This document shows positions 45,031 to 54,770 of a DNA stretch of 64,000 nucleotides, one piece after another. The DNA comes from a bacterium (lineage in GTDB: Bacteria; Zhuqueibacterota; Zhuqueibacteria; Residuimicrobiales; Residuimicrobiaceae). The DNA lies in the NCBI GenBank assembly GCA_029565685.1, contig JAKQNR010000020.1:62001-126000 (forward strand), read 5' to 3'. A program made the translations under genes and the position numbers. The notes below the pieces were generated by a model. That model did not search any database. It was given only the letters and a program-made list of their open reading frames with translations, and was not told where the DNA came from. Numbering within the stretch: the stretch's first letter is position 1; each line of letters begins with the position of its first letter.

Positions 45031-45338
45031 CGTGTCCTCCCTGAGCTTGACGTTAAAGTAGGCAAACAGGCCGCCATATTCAAGCAGAAATTAGTTTTAT
45101 AGGCCTTCCTGCAACGCGCCCTGGGAACTGCGCCGATAGACTACGAATGCGGCCAAGGTGGGTTGCTGCTTGAGCTTTGCAGGCGGAATCCCTGAGCCGG
45201 CAGGGCAGGGGCGCAAAGAGGCAGGAGGAGTAGGAACAGGCATCTCGGCACTAGTTAAAATCCTCGCGCTGCAACAATATCTTTGACTTTTGTTTAAAAT
45301 TTTTTAATTTAGCTGACTAATCATCCGGGAGGTTTTTC
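45031..45338. other. Intergenic region between divergent genes
   Basis: About 310 bases separate the GH43-like fragment from the propeller gene. The last 60 bases are AT-rich and contain the possible promoter at 45283-45310; nothing else is recognised. Confidence 0.45.
45283..45310 (+). promoter_or_regulatory. Possible promoter of the BNR-propeller gene
   Basis: TTGACT, 16 bases of AT-rich DNA, then TAATTT lies 28 bases before the ATG at 45339. It is the best -35/-10 pair seen in this intergenic gap. Confidence 0.35.
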
Positions 45339-46343
45339 ATGAGAAAAAGTGTGGTCCTGTTGCTGCTTCTGATGTTTACGGTTACCCTGCCGCTATTCGG
45401 CCGTGATCCGCTGATCTATTTTTCGATTGTGTTTCGCAAGCAGATCACCGTGGTGGGTCAGGACATTCAGGTCTTTGGCCTGTATTACGGCGCCAAGGAC
45501 GCCCAGACATGGGAACGCTGCGGGTGGAAAAACAACTCTATTTTCGGCGTGGCGGTCGACACCCGTACCGACGGCCAGAACATCTTTCTGGCAGCGGGCA
45601 ACGGCGTGTTGCGCAGCCTTGATGCGGGCAAAACATGGAAAATCGTCACCGACTGGACCATCACCGAAGTGACCAAGGTGTATTTGGATCCGCTCCGCCC
45701 CAAGACTGTCTACGCCACCTCCAGTTCCTTTGTCTGGAAGAGCGACGATTACGGCGATAGCTGGAGAAAGATCAGTCAGGGGTTAAAACCCACCAGTCAG
45801 ACTTATTGTAATGGTCTGGCCCTGTTGCCCTCGGACACGCGGGTGCTGTTTCTGGCCACTGCCGACGGCATCATGAAAAGCGTGGACGGCGGTGAAAATT
45901 GGCAGCCGTGCGGATTGTTAGGTCGAGAAGTGCACGAGATTCAAATCGCACCGTATGACGAGACCGTGCTGGCCGCGGCCACCGACGATGCCGGCGTCTA
46001 TGTCAGCCGCGATGGCGGCAAAGTCTGGCGGCAGCGCGCCATGGGCATGCGCGGCCGAACGATCTATACGTTGGTTTTTGATCCCGTCGAAAAGGGCGTG
46101 CTTTACTGCGGCGGTTATCTCTGCGGGATCAACAAATCCACCGACTATGGCGAGAAATGGACCCATTTGGATAACGAGATCAGCGACCGCACGGTACGCA
46201 GTCTGGCGATCTACCCCACGGACAATCGGTTGATTTTTGCCGGCCTGTTGAATTACGGTCTATGGCGCAGCGCGGACAGCGGCAGCCATTTCACCTGCGC
46301 GGCTGAACCCGACGGCCGGGTGTATTGCATGGGCATTTTTTGA
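45339..46343 (+). CDS. Secreted BNR/sortilin-type beta-propeller protein
   Basis: The 334-residue protein has a signal peptide (VVLLLLLMFTVTLPLFG) and repeated Asp-box-like blades: GVLRSLDAGKTWK, FVWKSDDYGDSWRK, GIMKSVDGGENWQ, GVYVSRDGGKVWRQ and GINKSTDYGEKWT. S-x-D-x-G-x-x-W is the Asp-box of BNR and Vps10/sortilin propellers. No catalytic residues of sialidases are obvious. Start ATG 45339 has GGGAGG. It precedes the unknown 592-residue secreted protein by 80 bases on the same strand, so the two may be co-transcribed and act on the same polymer. Confidence 0.8.
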   Translation: MRKSVVLLLLLMFTVTLPLFGRDPLIYFSIVFRKQITVVGQDIQVFGLYYGAKDAQTWERCGWKNNSIFGVAVDTRTDGQNIFLAAGNGVLRSLDAGKTWKIVTDWTITEVTKVYLDPLRPKTVYATSSSFVWKSDDYGDSWRKISQGLKPTSQTYCNGLALLPSDTRVLFLATADGIMKSVDGGENWQPCGLLGREVHEIQIAPYDETVLAAATDDAGVYVSRDGGKVWRQRAMGMRGRTIYTLVFDPVEKGVLYCGGYLCGINKSTDYGEKWTHLDNEISDRTVRSLAIYPTDNRLIFAGLLNYGLWRSADSGSHFTCAAEPDGRVYCMGIF

Positions 46344-46424
46344 CGTCCGCCGGGGCTGATCGAACCAGCCGCTCGGCTCAGGAGTGGGTTCTTACATGTA
46401 GCGTATCTATGAGGGAGCTGGATC

Positions 46425-48203
46425 ATGAAACCATTTCGCATCCTTTTTCTATATGCCCTACTTTTTTCCGTCGCTGTTCAGGCGGCGGATTACAATAAAT
46501 TATACCAGCAGCGCTGCGACAGCGTACTTTCGTATTATAAAAAGCTGCCCTATGGACCGGACGCGTTTCGCGCCATGGTCAAGCTGAACCAGAACTATGA
46601 TGTCCCGACCGCTTTGCGGATCATCGACAGCGTCACCAGTCGGCCGCGCGGCGACATGTTCTGGCTGTATCCGGTGATGTCCATGTATCTGTACGGACAG
46701 AAGAACATGCCGGCGGCCTATAAAGCCAAGGTGCGCCGATCCCTGAAGGACTATACGCCGTATCGCGGCGATACTGAGAACCATTGGGTTATGTATTACA
46801 CTTCACTATATTTGGCGTCGCAATGCTGGCCCAACGAACCAGGCCCTTCCTGGTTCAACGGCAAAAGCTCGGAGGAGAACAGGCTGGATGCCGAGGGCTG
46901 GCTGAATTACTGGATGACCACCACCACCACCATCGGCCAGGGTGAGTTCGACTCGCCCGCCTATCTCTCTTTCTTTCTCACCCCCATGTTCATGTTGAAC
47001 CAATTCAGCCGGGATCCGGTGATGAAAAAACGGGCCGAGATTATGATCCATTGGCTGCTGGCAGATTTTTTTATCGATTATCTCGACGGCCAATATTGCG
47101 GCCCGCACAGCCGCATCTATGAGCCGGATATATTCGACAAACGGCAGAGCATGATGAGCAAGACCGCCGCCTTTTTCCTCGGCGACCGGCCGCTGTTCAA
47201 CCGCAAGGGGGAACCGGTTAATTTTCTCGGCAACTGCCTGGTGTGCGCCATGAGCGATTACCGCCTGCCGGACATCCTCTATCGCATCGCCACGGACCGC
47301 AGTCAACCGTATGTCAGCTACGAACGCAAGCGATCGCGCAACCGGCTGCGCTATTATGAGGAGCGCAATCCCACGGTGAACAAGGTTATGTACATGACGC
47401 CGTCGACCGCGCTGGGCAGCATTCAATGGGGCCACACCGAACAGATCCTGCAGCATACCTGGGCGCTGACCTGGAAAGCGGTCAAACCGGGCGAGGTGAC
47501 CACGCTGTTCACTCTGCATCCCTATTATTCAGCTCGGGATATGGGCTCTTTGTTCACCTCGTTGCTCGGCTCCATTGTGGCGGATGTGGTGGATTCCAAG
47601 ACCACCTACGACAAAGAGGACAAATTGGTGGGCTCTTCGCCCTATGAAAAGCTCATGCAATACAAGAATACGCTGATCGGCCTCTACGATCTCAGCGGGC
47701 CGGATGTGGTCTATCGGCACTATGACGGCTTTTTCTCCAAAGACCTGCAGGAGCGCATCGAGGATGCCTCCGGCTGGATTTTCGCTTGCACGCCGACGGT
47801 TTATATCGCCTTCCGGCCGCTGAAGAAATACGAGTGGATCGAAGAAAAACAGGTTTGGCGGTTGCGCAGCCATGACGTCAAAAACGGTTTTATTTTGGAG
47901 GTCAAACAACCTGAGGAATGCAAATCGTTCGCCGATTTTCAGACCGCGATCAGAGCCAATCTGGTGGAACTCATCGATTTTGAACGCACCCTGTGCGTAC
48001 GCTATCGCACACTGGACGGCGATGTGCTCGAGTGTGATTACAGCGGCCGGCGACTGGTGAACGGACGGAACGATGATCCGACCGATTATCCGCTGTTCGA
48101 TTCACCCTATCTCCAGTCCGCCGCAGGCAGCCAAAAGATGGAGATCAAACACCAGAACAAAAAGATGGTGTTGGATTTGGCCAAGGCGACGATCACCTAT
48201 TAA
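46425..48203 (+). CDS. Secreted protein, probable alpha-helical-barrel enzyme of unknown family
   Basis: The 592-residue protein has a signal peptide (ILFLYALLFSVAVQAAD). The first 400 residues are helix-rich and Trp/Tyr-rich (NHWVMYYTSLYLASQ, NYWMTTTTTIGQGEFDSPAYLSFF, CGPHSRIYEPD), resembling the alpha/alpha-toroid fold of polysaccharide lyases and some glycosidases, with Glu, His and Tyr candidates in these blocks. The last 170 residues look like a beta-sandwich. I cannot name the family. ATG at 46425 has GGGAGC upstream. It follows the propeller gene and precedes a Wzi-like outer-membrane gene. Confidence 0.65.
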   Translation: MKPFRILFLYALLFSVAVQAADYNKLYQQRCDSVLSYYKKLPYGPDAFRAMVKLNQNYDVPTALRIIDSVTSRPRGDMFWLYPVMSMYLYGQKNMPAAYKAKVRRSLKDYTPYRGDTENHWVMYYTSLYLASQCWPNEPGPSWFNGKSSEENRLDAEGWLNYWMTTTTTIGQGEFDSPAYLSFFLTPMFMLNQFSRDPVMKKRAEIMIHWLLADFFIDYLDGQYCGPHSRIYEPDIFDKRQSMMSKTAAFFLGDRPLFNRKGEPVNFLGNCLVCAMSDYRLPDILYRIATDRSQPYVSYERKRSRNRLRYYEERNPTVNKVMYMTPSTALGSIQWGHTEQILQHTWALTWKAVKPGEVTTLFTLHPYYSARDMGSLFTSLLGSIVADVVDSKTTYDKEDKLVGSSPYEKLMQYKNTLIGLYDLSGPDVVYRHYDGFFSKDLQERIEDASGWIFACTPTVYIAFRPLKKYEWIEEKQVWRLRSHDVKNGFILEVKQPEECKSFADFQTAIRANLVELIDFERTLCVRYRTLDGDVLECDYSGRRLVNGRNDDPTDYPLFDSPYLQSAAGSQKMEIKHQNKKMVLDLAKATITY

Positions 48204-48362
48204 ACCGTGTACAGGGATGGCGCGTGCGGTTGCGGCGTCCCGGCGCGGTCCGATTTCCAGTCGTTGCCGCCGGCAAGGGCTGCAGCCGGTGCCGGCCGCA
48301 GCGGGCCGGGTGGGGCGGCTTGCCGGCGTTTTCTGAAGGGGAGGTAAAATTCGACGACGCTC

Positions 48363-48390
48363 ACCGCTGTAAAAACAGCGGTCGTTCTTT
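48363..48390 (+). terminator. Terminator-like hairpin
   Basis: ACCGCTGT-aaaa-ACAGCGGT is a perfect eight-base stem followed by CGTTCTTTT. It lies 160 bases after the stop of the 592-residue protein and about 40 bases before the next start, so it could end that transcript or act as a leader hairpin for the Wzi-like gene. Confidence 0.45.
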
Positions 48391-48431
48391 TCACCCCTAT
48401 GGCACAGGAACTTACTCTCATAAAGCGATCC

Positions 48432-49949
48432 ATGATCAAGAGAATTACCTTTGTTCTATCTTTGCTGTTGTTGCAGGCAGCCATGAGCCAGACGCTTCGG
48501 CCTTCCCACTGGTCCGATGCCTACATCCGTTTTCTGCAGACACGAGGATACCTCTGGCAGCTTTCCCCATTAAGCCGGCCGTTGACCGCGGCGGATGTGC
48601 AAAAGGCGTTGAGCGCCGAATTGACCAGCCCTACGCAGGCATCGGCTGTGGCCTATGAACGCAGCCTGAACTTGATCACCTGCCTGCAACACGAGGGGCT
48701 GCGAACCGGATCCCTGCTGATCGGCGCCCAGTCGGATGAACGATATGTCGATGATCGACAGGACAAGCATTACGCGGGTGTGCATCGACTGCATCTGGGC
48801 GTTCAGCTCAGGCCCTGGCTGCAGCTGTACAACGTTATGGTCGCTGATTCGCGGTTGGACAATCAGCCTGATTATCTCGGCATTCAACAGAACGGTTTCG
48901 CCGGCTATACCGAACAGGCCTTTCTGCGCCTGTATCGAGATGGATTGGAGTTCAAGATCGGCCGGGATTTTCTTCGGCTGGGGCCGGGGCATGACGCCGC
49001 GCTGTTCATCTCCGATCACTCGCGGCCGCTGGATCAGGTGATGCTGTCTTTTCGTCAACCGTGGTTTATTTACCAGTTCTTTGTCGCCACTCTGGACCCA
49101 AGCCGCTATATGGCGGCTGGAGCGGTCGACCGACAAAACCGCTATCTGTCCGGTCATCGCCTGGAGGTGCGGCCGTGGCGGTTTCTCTCTGCGGCGCTGC
49201 AGGAGGCGGTGATCTATGGCGGAATGGGCGCCGGAATGAATTTAGCATACTGCAATCCCTTTGCGTTTTTTCATGCTGAGCAGATGAACGGCCCTGATCC
49301 TGCCAACACCCTGGGCAGCGTGCAGCTGGCGGTCAAGCCGGCGCGCAACTGGCTCTTTTATGCCGATCTGCTCATCGATGATCTGCAGGTGGAAAATTCC
49401 GGCCCCGGCGACAGAGAACCGGCTGAATGGGGTTATCTGCTGGGCGTCGACTGGTCGGATCCGTTTTGGCTGCGGGGGTTGGACTTGTTCGCCGAGTACA
49501 CCGCGGTCGCTAATCGTACCTACAATACCGTTAATCCGTGGGAAAAATGGCTGCATCGTCGGCTGCCTCTGGGCCACTTTCTCGGCAACGACTTTACCCG
49601 GCTGTTGTCCGGACTTTCCTATTGGCCGGTCTCCGCTTGGCGGCTTTCTATCACTTATGAACATCGGCGAAAGGGGGAGGGGCGTATTGAAGCGGAATTC
49701 GATGAGCCATGGCTCGATCTGCCGAAGGGTGAAAACTATCATGAACCATTTCCCTTCGGCGTCGTTGAATCTTTGGATCTGTTGACCCTCGACCTGAGCT
49801 GGCAGCCCCGTTGGGGCTTCTGTGTGTTCGGACACGCCCGTCACACAAGAGCATCCAACTGGAGCCATCAATCCGGGGCCGAACGATCTTTCTGGCAGGG
49901 CCAGGCCGGCGTCTCTCTGGATCTTTTTAAACCAATCAGGATGCCGTAA
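48432..49949 (+). CDS. Capsule assembly Wzi-like outer-membrane protein
   Basis: The 505-residue protein has a signal peptide (ITFVLSLLLLQAAMSQ) and a short helical region (LSRPLTAADVQKAL), followed by a large barrel with aromatic-flanked strands. FKIGRDFLRLGPGHDAALFISDHSRPLDQV is the hallmark block of the Wzi/capsule-assembly family, and the Asn-Pro-rich ending of the GGMGAGMNLAYCNPFAFFH block also fits. Wzi binds exported capsule or exopolysaccharide at the outer membrane. I place the start at ATG 48432, as ATG 48399 would precede the signal with a polar stretch. The following nucleotide-sugar genes support a role in surface glycan production. Confidence 0.78.
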   Translation: MIKRITFVLSLLLLQAAMSQTLRPSHWSDAYIRFLQTRGYLWQLSPLSRPLTAADVQKALSAELTSPTQASAVAYERSLNLITCLQHEGLRTGSLLIGAQSDERYVDDRQDKHYAGVHRLHLGVQLRPWLQLYNVMVADSRLDNQPDYLGIQQNGFAGYTEQAFLRLYRDGLEFKIGRDFLRLGPGHDAALFISDHSRPLDQVMLSFRQPWFIYQFFVATLDPSRYMAAGAVDRQNRYLSGHRLEVRPWRFLSAALQEAVIYGGMGAGMNLAYCNPFAFFHAEQMNGPDPANTLGSVQLAVKPARNWLFYADLLIDDLQVENSGPGDREPAEWGYLLGVDWSDPFWLRGLDLFAEYTAVANRTYNTVNPWEKWLHRRLPLGHFLGNDFTRLLSGLSYWPVSAWRLSITYEHRRKGEGRIEAEFDEPWLDLPKGENYHEPFPFGVVESLDLLTLDLSWQPRWGFCVFGHARHTRASNWSHQSGAERSFWQGQAGVSLDLFKPIRMP

Positions 49950-49982
49950 CAGCAACCTCTTTATTCAGAAACAGGAGGGTAT

Positions 49983-50990
49983 ATGATCAATGTGGGCGTG
50001 ATCGGCGTAGGTTATTGGGGCCCCAACATCATCCGTAATTTCGACGGTTTTGAAGGGGCCAACATGATGATGTGTTCGGATCTGCGGCCCGAGCGGCTGG
50101 CGTTCATTCGGAAAAAGTTTCCCACCATTCAGACCACGCCCGATTATAGCGAGATCATCCATTCTTCGTCCATCGATGCGGTGGCCATCTGTACGCCGGT
50201 GTTCACGCACTATGAAATCGCCAAAGCGGCGCTGCAGGCGGGCAAGCATGTGTTGCTGGAAAAACCGATGACCTCCACTTCGGCGCAGGCCGAGGAACTG
50301 GTGGAGCTGGCCGGAAAGAAAAAAGTGACGCTGATGCTGGATCACACCTTCATTTACACCGGCGCCGTGCGATTGATCAAAAAATATCTCGATGCGGGCG
50401 AGATCGGCGACGTCTACTATTTCGACTCTGTGCGCATCAACCTCGGCCTATTCCAACACGACGTCAACGTCATCTGGGATCTGGCGCCGCACGACATCGC
50501 CATTATGGATTTTCTTCTCAACCGCAAACCGGAAGCGGTCGTGGCCACCGGTTCGGACCACGTCGGCCAGGGCTTGGAGGATGTGGCCTATCTGACCATC
50601 TACTTTCCTGACCATCTGATCGCTCATATCCATGTGAATTGGCTGTCTCCGGTCAAACTCCGCCAGACCATCATCGCCGGCGCTAAAAAGATGATAGTGT
50701 GGGACGACAATCTGCCGCAGGACAAGATTAAAATCTATGACGCCGGCATCACCGTCAACCGCTCCAAGGATGAGATCTATGACACGCTGATTCAATACCG
50801 CACCGGCGATATGTTCGCCCCCAAGGTGCCGCTGACCGAAGCCTTGTCCGCCGAGGTGGCTCATTTTGTCGAGTGCATCGAAAAGGGCGTGAAACCATTG
50901 ACCAACGGCCAGGCCGGCGTGAATATGGTGCGCATCCTCGAGGCATCGGAGAAATCCATCAAAGCGCGCGGCAAAGAGATCAGACTGTAA
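49983..50990 (+). CDS. Gfo/Idh/MocA-family sugar dehydrogenase
   Basis: The 335-residue protein has the NAD(P)-binding motif GVIGVGYWGPNIIRNF at the N-terminus and the family EKP motif at residues 93-95, where Lys is catalytic. The middle has DLAPHDIAIMDFLL, with the His that completes the site. Close relatives such as WbpB oxidise C3 of UDP-N-acetylglucosamine(uronate) to allow a 3-amino group. ATG at 49983 follows AGGAGG. It starts a plus-strand set with RmlA and a hexapeptide acyltransferase, fitting amino-sugar synthesis for a surface glycan; the aminotransferase needed is not in this window. Confidence 0.85.
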   Translation: MINVGVIGVGYWGPNIIRNFDGFEGANMMMCSDLRPERLAFIRKKFPTIQTTPDYSEIIHSSSIDAVAICTPVFTHYEIAKAALQAGKHVLLEKPMTSTSAQAEELVELAGKKKVTLMLDHTFIYTGAVRLIKKYLDAGEIGDVYYFDSVRINLGLFQHDVNVIWDLAPHDIAIMDFLLNRKPEAVVATGSDHVGQGLEDVAYLTIYFPDHLIAHIHVNWLSPVKLRQTIIAGAKKMIVWDDNLPQDKIKIYDAGITVNRSKDEIYDTLIQYRTGDMFAPKVPLTEALSAEVAHFVECIEKGVKPLTNGQAGVNMVRILEASEKSIKARGKEIRL

Positions 50991-51047
50991 CTTTTGGCTT
51001 TTTCGTTTTTCTCAAGCGCGTTCCTCTATTCTTTTAAGGAGACATTT

Positions 51048-51950
51048 GTGAAAGGCATCATTTTGGCCGGCGGCGCGGGCACCCGGTTGTATCCTATCAC
51101 CCGGGTGGTCAGCAAGCAGCTGCTGCCGATCTATGACAAGCCGATGATCTATTATCCGCTCTCGGTGCTCATGCTGGCCGGCATTCGGGAGGTGCTGATC
51201 ATCTCGACGCCGGAGGATCTCCCCCGTTTTGAGCAGCTGCTGGGCGACGGCTCCCAGTTCGGCCTGAGGCTCAGCTATCAGGTGCAGGAGGCGCCGAACG
51301 GCCTGGCTGAGGCGTTCATCCTCGGCGACTCTTTTATCGGCAAAGATTCAGTTTGTCTGATCCTGGGTGATAATATTTTTTACGGCCAGCACTTTCGCGG
51401 CCTGCTGGAAGAATCGGTTCGGCATATCGAAGCGAAAGGGGGAGGGCTGGTTTTCGGTTATCTGGTGCGCGATCCGGAGCGCTATGGCGTGGTCGAGTTC
51501 GATGACGCGGGCCGCGTGCTCAGCATCGAAGAGAAACCCAAGACGCCGAAAAGCAATTATGCGGTGGTGGGCTTGTACTTTTTCGACAACCGCGTGATCG
51601 AGGTGGCCAGGACGATCAAACCCTCTGCGCGCGGCGAACTGGAAATAACCGATGTCAACCGGATCTATCTGCAAAATCAGCAATTGGCGGTGCGCCTGCT
51701 CGGCCGTGGTTTCGCCTGGCTTGACACCGGTACTTATGAGAGCCTTTTGGACGCCGCCAGTTTCGTCAAAACCATCCAGGACCGGCAGGGATTCAAAATC
51801 GCCTGTCTGGAGGAAATCGCCTTTGGCAAAGGATGGATTACCGCCGACCGGCTGCAGGAACAGGCGCGGTTCAACCGCAAGAACGAATACGGTCAATATC
51901 TTTCCATTCTGGCTAAAGAGAAAATGACCCCTTTTCCGAGCGGCAGATGA
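51048..51950 (+). CDS. rmlA: Glucose-1-phosphate thymidylyltransferase RmlA
   Basis: The 300-residue protein begins [17 protein letters not shown], the nucleotide-binding signature, then [36 protein letters not shown] and [19 protein letters not shown], all standard for RmlA/RfbA. It couples dTTP with glucose-1-phosphate to make dTDP-glucose, the first step to dTDP-rhamnose and dTDP-amino sugars. GTG at 51048 has AAGGAGA upstream; the ATG at 50994 gives an unconserved extension. It lies between the dehydrogenase and acyltransferase genes. Confidence 0.92.
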   Translation: MKGIILAGGAGTRLYPITRVVSKQLLPIYDKPMIYYPLSVLMLAGIREVLIISTPEDLPRFEQLLGDGSQFGLRLSYQVQEAPNGLAEAFILGDSFIGKDSVCLILGDNIFYGQHFRGLLEESVRHIEAKGGGLVFGYLVRDPERYGVVEFDDAGRVLSIEEKPKTPKSNYAVVGLYFFDNRVIEVARTIKPSARGELEITDVNRIYLQNQQLAVRLLGRGFAWLDTGTYESLLDAASFVKTIQDRQGFKIACLEEIAFGKGWITADRLQEQARFNRKNEYGQYLSILAKEKMTPFPSGR

Positions 51951-52057
51951 AGGGGGCGATCCAGAAACGCCAAATGTCGCAAGAATGAATTCTGCGCTTG
52001 GGCGGCAGCCCGTGCGCTTCAATGTGAGCTCGGCCTACTTTATCCAGGAGAACGTGT

Positions 52058-52540
52058 ATGCAATTCGTCAGTATTGCGGATTCGGTGAAATTGGGCAAAG
52101 ACGTCAAGATTTTCAACTTTGTCAATTTATACGGGTGCGAGATCGGCGATGGAACCAAGATCGGAACTTTTGTCGAGATTCAAAAGGGCGCCACCATAGG
52201 CAAGAACTGCAAAATTTCCAGTCACACTTTCATCTGTGAGGGCGTGCACATCGAAGACCATTGTTTCATCGGTCACAATGTGACGTTCATCAATGATAAA
52301 TATCCGCGCGCCACGACCAGCGACGGCTCGCTGCAGACAGAGGCGGACTGGACCTGTGAGCCCACTTTTGTCAAACAGGGCGCTTCCATCGGCTCCAGTG
52401 CCACGATCCTCTGCGGTCTGACCATCGGTGAAAACGCTATCGTCGGCGCCGGCAGTGTGGTTACCAAAGATGTTCCGGCCAACTCGGTGGTGGCCGGAAA
52501 TCCCGCCCGGGTAATACGTAAATTAGAGGAAAAGAAATGA
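52058..52540 (+). CDS. Left-handed beta-helix sugar N-acyltransferase (WbpD/FdtC-like)
   Basis: The 160-residue protein is built of hexapeptide repeats (IGDGTKIGTFVEI, IGKNCKISSHTFI, VHIEDHCFIGHNVTFINDKYPRAT) and ends VVAGNPARVIRKL. These features match WbpD and FdtC-type enzymes, which acetylate the 3-amino group of UDP- or dTDP-linked amino sugars using acetyl-CoA. His in FIGHNVTF is the likely catalytic base. ATG at 52058 has AGGAGAA upstream. Its stop overlaps the start of the next gene, a secreted barrel protein. Confidence 0.85.
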   Translation: MQFVSIADSVKLGKDVKIFNFVNLYGCEIGDGTKIGTFVEIQKGATIGKNCKISSHTFICEGVHIEDHCFIGHNVTFINDKYPRATTSDGSLQTEADWTCEPTFVKQGASIGSSATILCGLTIGENAIVGAGSVVTKDVPANSVVAGNPARVIRKLEEKK

Positions 52541-54765
52541 TAAACAGACTGGCCAGAATGGGAATGGGGATAGGGTTGCTGGCCGCCGGCCTGCTTTTTG
52601 CACAATCCGTACCGACCATGACGATTTCCGCTCTCACCGTGCCATCCTGGCACGACCGGGTGGAACAAGTGCGCACGGTTTACCATCTGGATTGTCGGTT
52701 CACCAGCCGCGACACCGTGCTGTTCAGCAGAAAAAGCCGCGGCTTGAGCATCGTTTCGGTGGATTCTCTGGGGCCCGCTGAACTGGCCTGCGGCATCGCC
52801 ATCGACTCCACCTTTGGCGATTATGGCGTGCATGAACTGCTGGTGGTGGACCAGAGTGGTGAGAAAAAACTGGCGCTGCAGCTGGAGGTGCGGCTGTCGC
52901 AGATGCCGACCGTCGATTATGTCACAGTCTATCAGAGCGGTCAGACACGACGCGATACCCTGCGACTGGCGTCCAGCGGACGCACCATGGCCTCTATAAC
53001 GGTCTGCGGAAGCGCCCTGCTGTCGTCCAGCACCATCGATTTTGACGATTCGGCGATCCAAGTGATGAAGGATCCGGCCCGGCGGACGAGCTACAGTCCC
53101 GACAGTCTGCGCTTTGCCCTGGAGGTGGACGGTCGCAGCGTCGATCTGGGACCGCACACCTTTCGACTGCAGAGCGCCTATGGTCCGGATGGATTCGGCG
53201 CTCTGGTGTTCACCAGCGATCAGGCCCCCAAGATAACCGGCGTGATGCCGACGATCAATGCGGACGGCCGCGAACGCAAAGTGCGGCTCAACGGGCAGAA
53301 TTTTTATAAAGGACTGCGCGCTGCTCTGACGCCGGATGAAGGCAATGTGTCGGTCGAAGCCGTCACCGCCCATTATCTCGATCTCACGGTCTCTCTGCCG
53401 GCCCTGGATAAAAACCAACCCTATCGTCTGGTCATCGTCAATGCCGATGGTCAGGCGGACACCTCCAATTTCTTTATCGGTCAGGCCATGCCCCTATCGT
53501 CGGCGCGGGTGCAGCGCATCGATGATGGGTTGTTGTTTCTCGACCGTAAGACCCGGTTGGTGATCGCGGTGGAGGCTGCCGGCAACCGCCGTTTACAACG
53601 TCAACGCTCCTACGAGTTGAACATCGAATCCAACCGTTTTCCGGTCACCCAGGTCATCGATGACAGCACCTGTGAGGTGGAACTGCTTTTGCACGACAAG
53701 CCGGAAAAGACTTTTCTCGACCGACGGACCTTTACCCTCAGCGAGGCGGGCAGCGCGCCATCCTGGAAAGGGGTGCTCCAGGTGCTGCAACCGCCGGTGA
53801 TCACCTTTGTCTCCCCGCAGAGGGTGCTGCATCCATTGGACACGCTGAATCTGGTGATCAAAGGCAGCCGCTTGGCTCAAGTCGATTTAAATCTGGATGA
53901 AGCAGAGGTCGTGTTCAAAGTAATCGAGAAACGCGACGATCTCATTCGAGCTCAGGCCATCAGCAGCCGGATGGCAACCCCGGGGGTGTATCCGATGGAG
54001 GCGCGCGTATCCGGCATTCCTTTCCGCTTTGAGGATTTCAGTTTGACGGTACGGCCCTGGCAGCCCTTTGCCTCCTTCGCCCGCCTGGAAGTCTTTTCCC
54101 ATAGGGGCGATCTGATTCACGCCGGTTGGACGCGCACGGTGCGGCCGGTCAACATCGATGATGGCATCCGCGTGACTCTGATGCCCGATTCGTTGCCGGC
54201 CGATTCCGGCGTGCAGAAAGTGGAGATCCTTGCGGTGCTGCTGGATTCAGCCAACATCGTCCGTTCGGAATCCATGGATAAGCGATTCTTCAGCCTGGAG
54301 CCGGGCCAGGAGAGAACGACCTGGCAGTGGCGGCCGCGGATCCGCGCGCGATCCGGAGAAAGCATAGAGTTGATCGTACGCAATCCCGGCGATCAGAACC
54401 GGCTGATGCAATCCTTTATCGTCAAGCGTCGGTGGTACGAGGCCTTTCAACCGTCCACCTCGTTCATCCTCTTTAAGATACCGTTCGAGGGGGAGGCGAC
54501 TACGGCGATCCTGAGTTCCATCGGCATCGGCATGTCCTATCAACCGTTGTGGATGCAAAAATTCATGAGCGTGGATTTTTCCTTTATCCTCGGCAATGTG
54601 AATTCGGGCGACGACGATAACTCTTTGCAGACCGGCCTGGGTGCGAGTCTGATCTTCTGGAATTACCTGCAGGTGGGATTGGGCGTGGATTTCAACGGCC
54701 ACAAAAGCAATCCGACGTTTTTATTCATCGGCTCCCGTTTCAAATTGCCGTCTCTGTGGAAGTAG
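52537..54765 (+). CDS. Secreted IPT-like multidomain protein with C-terminal outer-membrane region
   Basis: The 742-residue protein has a signal peptide (IGLLAAGLLFAQS), then repeated beta-sandwich domains with IPT/TIG-like features (ITGVMPTINADGRERKVRLNG, ITFVSPQRVLHPLDTLNLVIKG). The last 100 residues contain strands such as SIGIGMSYQPLWM and LGASLIFWNYLQVGLG and end with FIGSRFKLPSLWK, suggesting a small barrel or membrane anchor. No enzyme motif is seen. ATG at 52537 overlaps the acyltransferase stop (ATGA), so the two are translationally coupled, which ties this protein to glycan production or display. Confidence 0.7.
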   Translation: MINRLARMGMGIGLLAAGLLFAQSVPTMTISALTVPSWHDRVEQVRTVYHLDCRFTSRDTVLFSRKSRGLSIVSVDSLGPAELACGIAIDSTFGDYGVHELLVVDQSGEKKLALQLEVRLSQMPTVDYVTVYQSGQTRRDTLRLASSGRTMASITVCGSALLSSSTIDFDDSAIQVMKDPARRTSYSPDSLRFALEVDGRSVDLGPHTFRLQSAYGPDGFGALVFTSDQAPKITGVMPTINADGRERKVRLNGQNFYKGLRAALTPDEGNVSVEAVTAHYLDLTVSLPALDKNQPYRLVIVNADGQADTSNFFIGQAMPLSSARVQRIDDGLLFLDRKTRLVIAVEAAGNRRLQRQRSYELNIESNRFPVTQVIDDSTCEVELLLHDKPEKTFLDRRTFTLSEAGSAPSWKGVLQVLQPPVITFVSPQRVLHPLDTLNLVIKGSRLAQVDLNLDEAEVVFKVIEKRDDLIRAQAISSRMATPGVYPMEARVSGIPFRFEDFSLTVRPWQPFASFARLEVFSHRGDLIHAGWTRTVRPVNIDDGIRVTLMPDSLPADSGVQKVEILAVLLDSANIVRSESMDKRFFSLEPGQERTTWQWRPRIRARSGESIELIVRNPGDQNRLMQSFIVKRRWYEAFQPSTSFILFKIPFEGEATTAILSSIGIGMSYQPLWMQKFMSVDFSFILGNVNSGDDDNSLQTGLGASLIFWNYLQVGLGVDFNGHKSNPTFLFIGSRFKLPSLWK

Positions 54766-54770
54766 GACCG

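Noticed and set aside
52273-53418. 381-codon open frame on the minus strand
   Set aside because: Spans two coupled plus-strand genes and has no protein pattern of its own.
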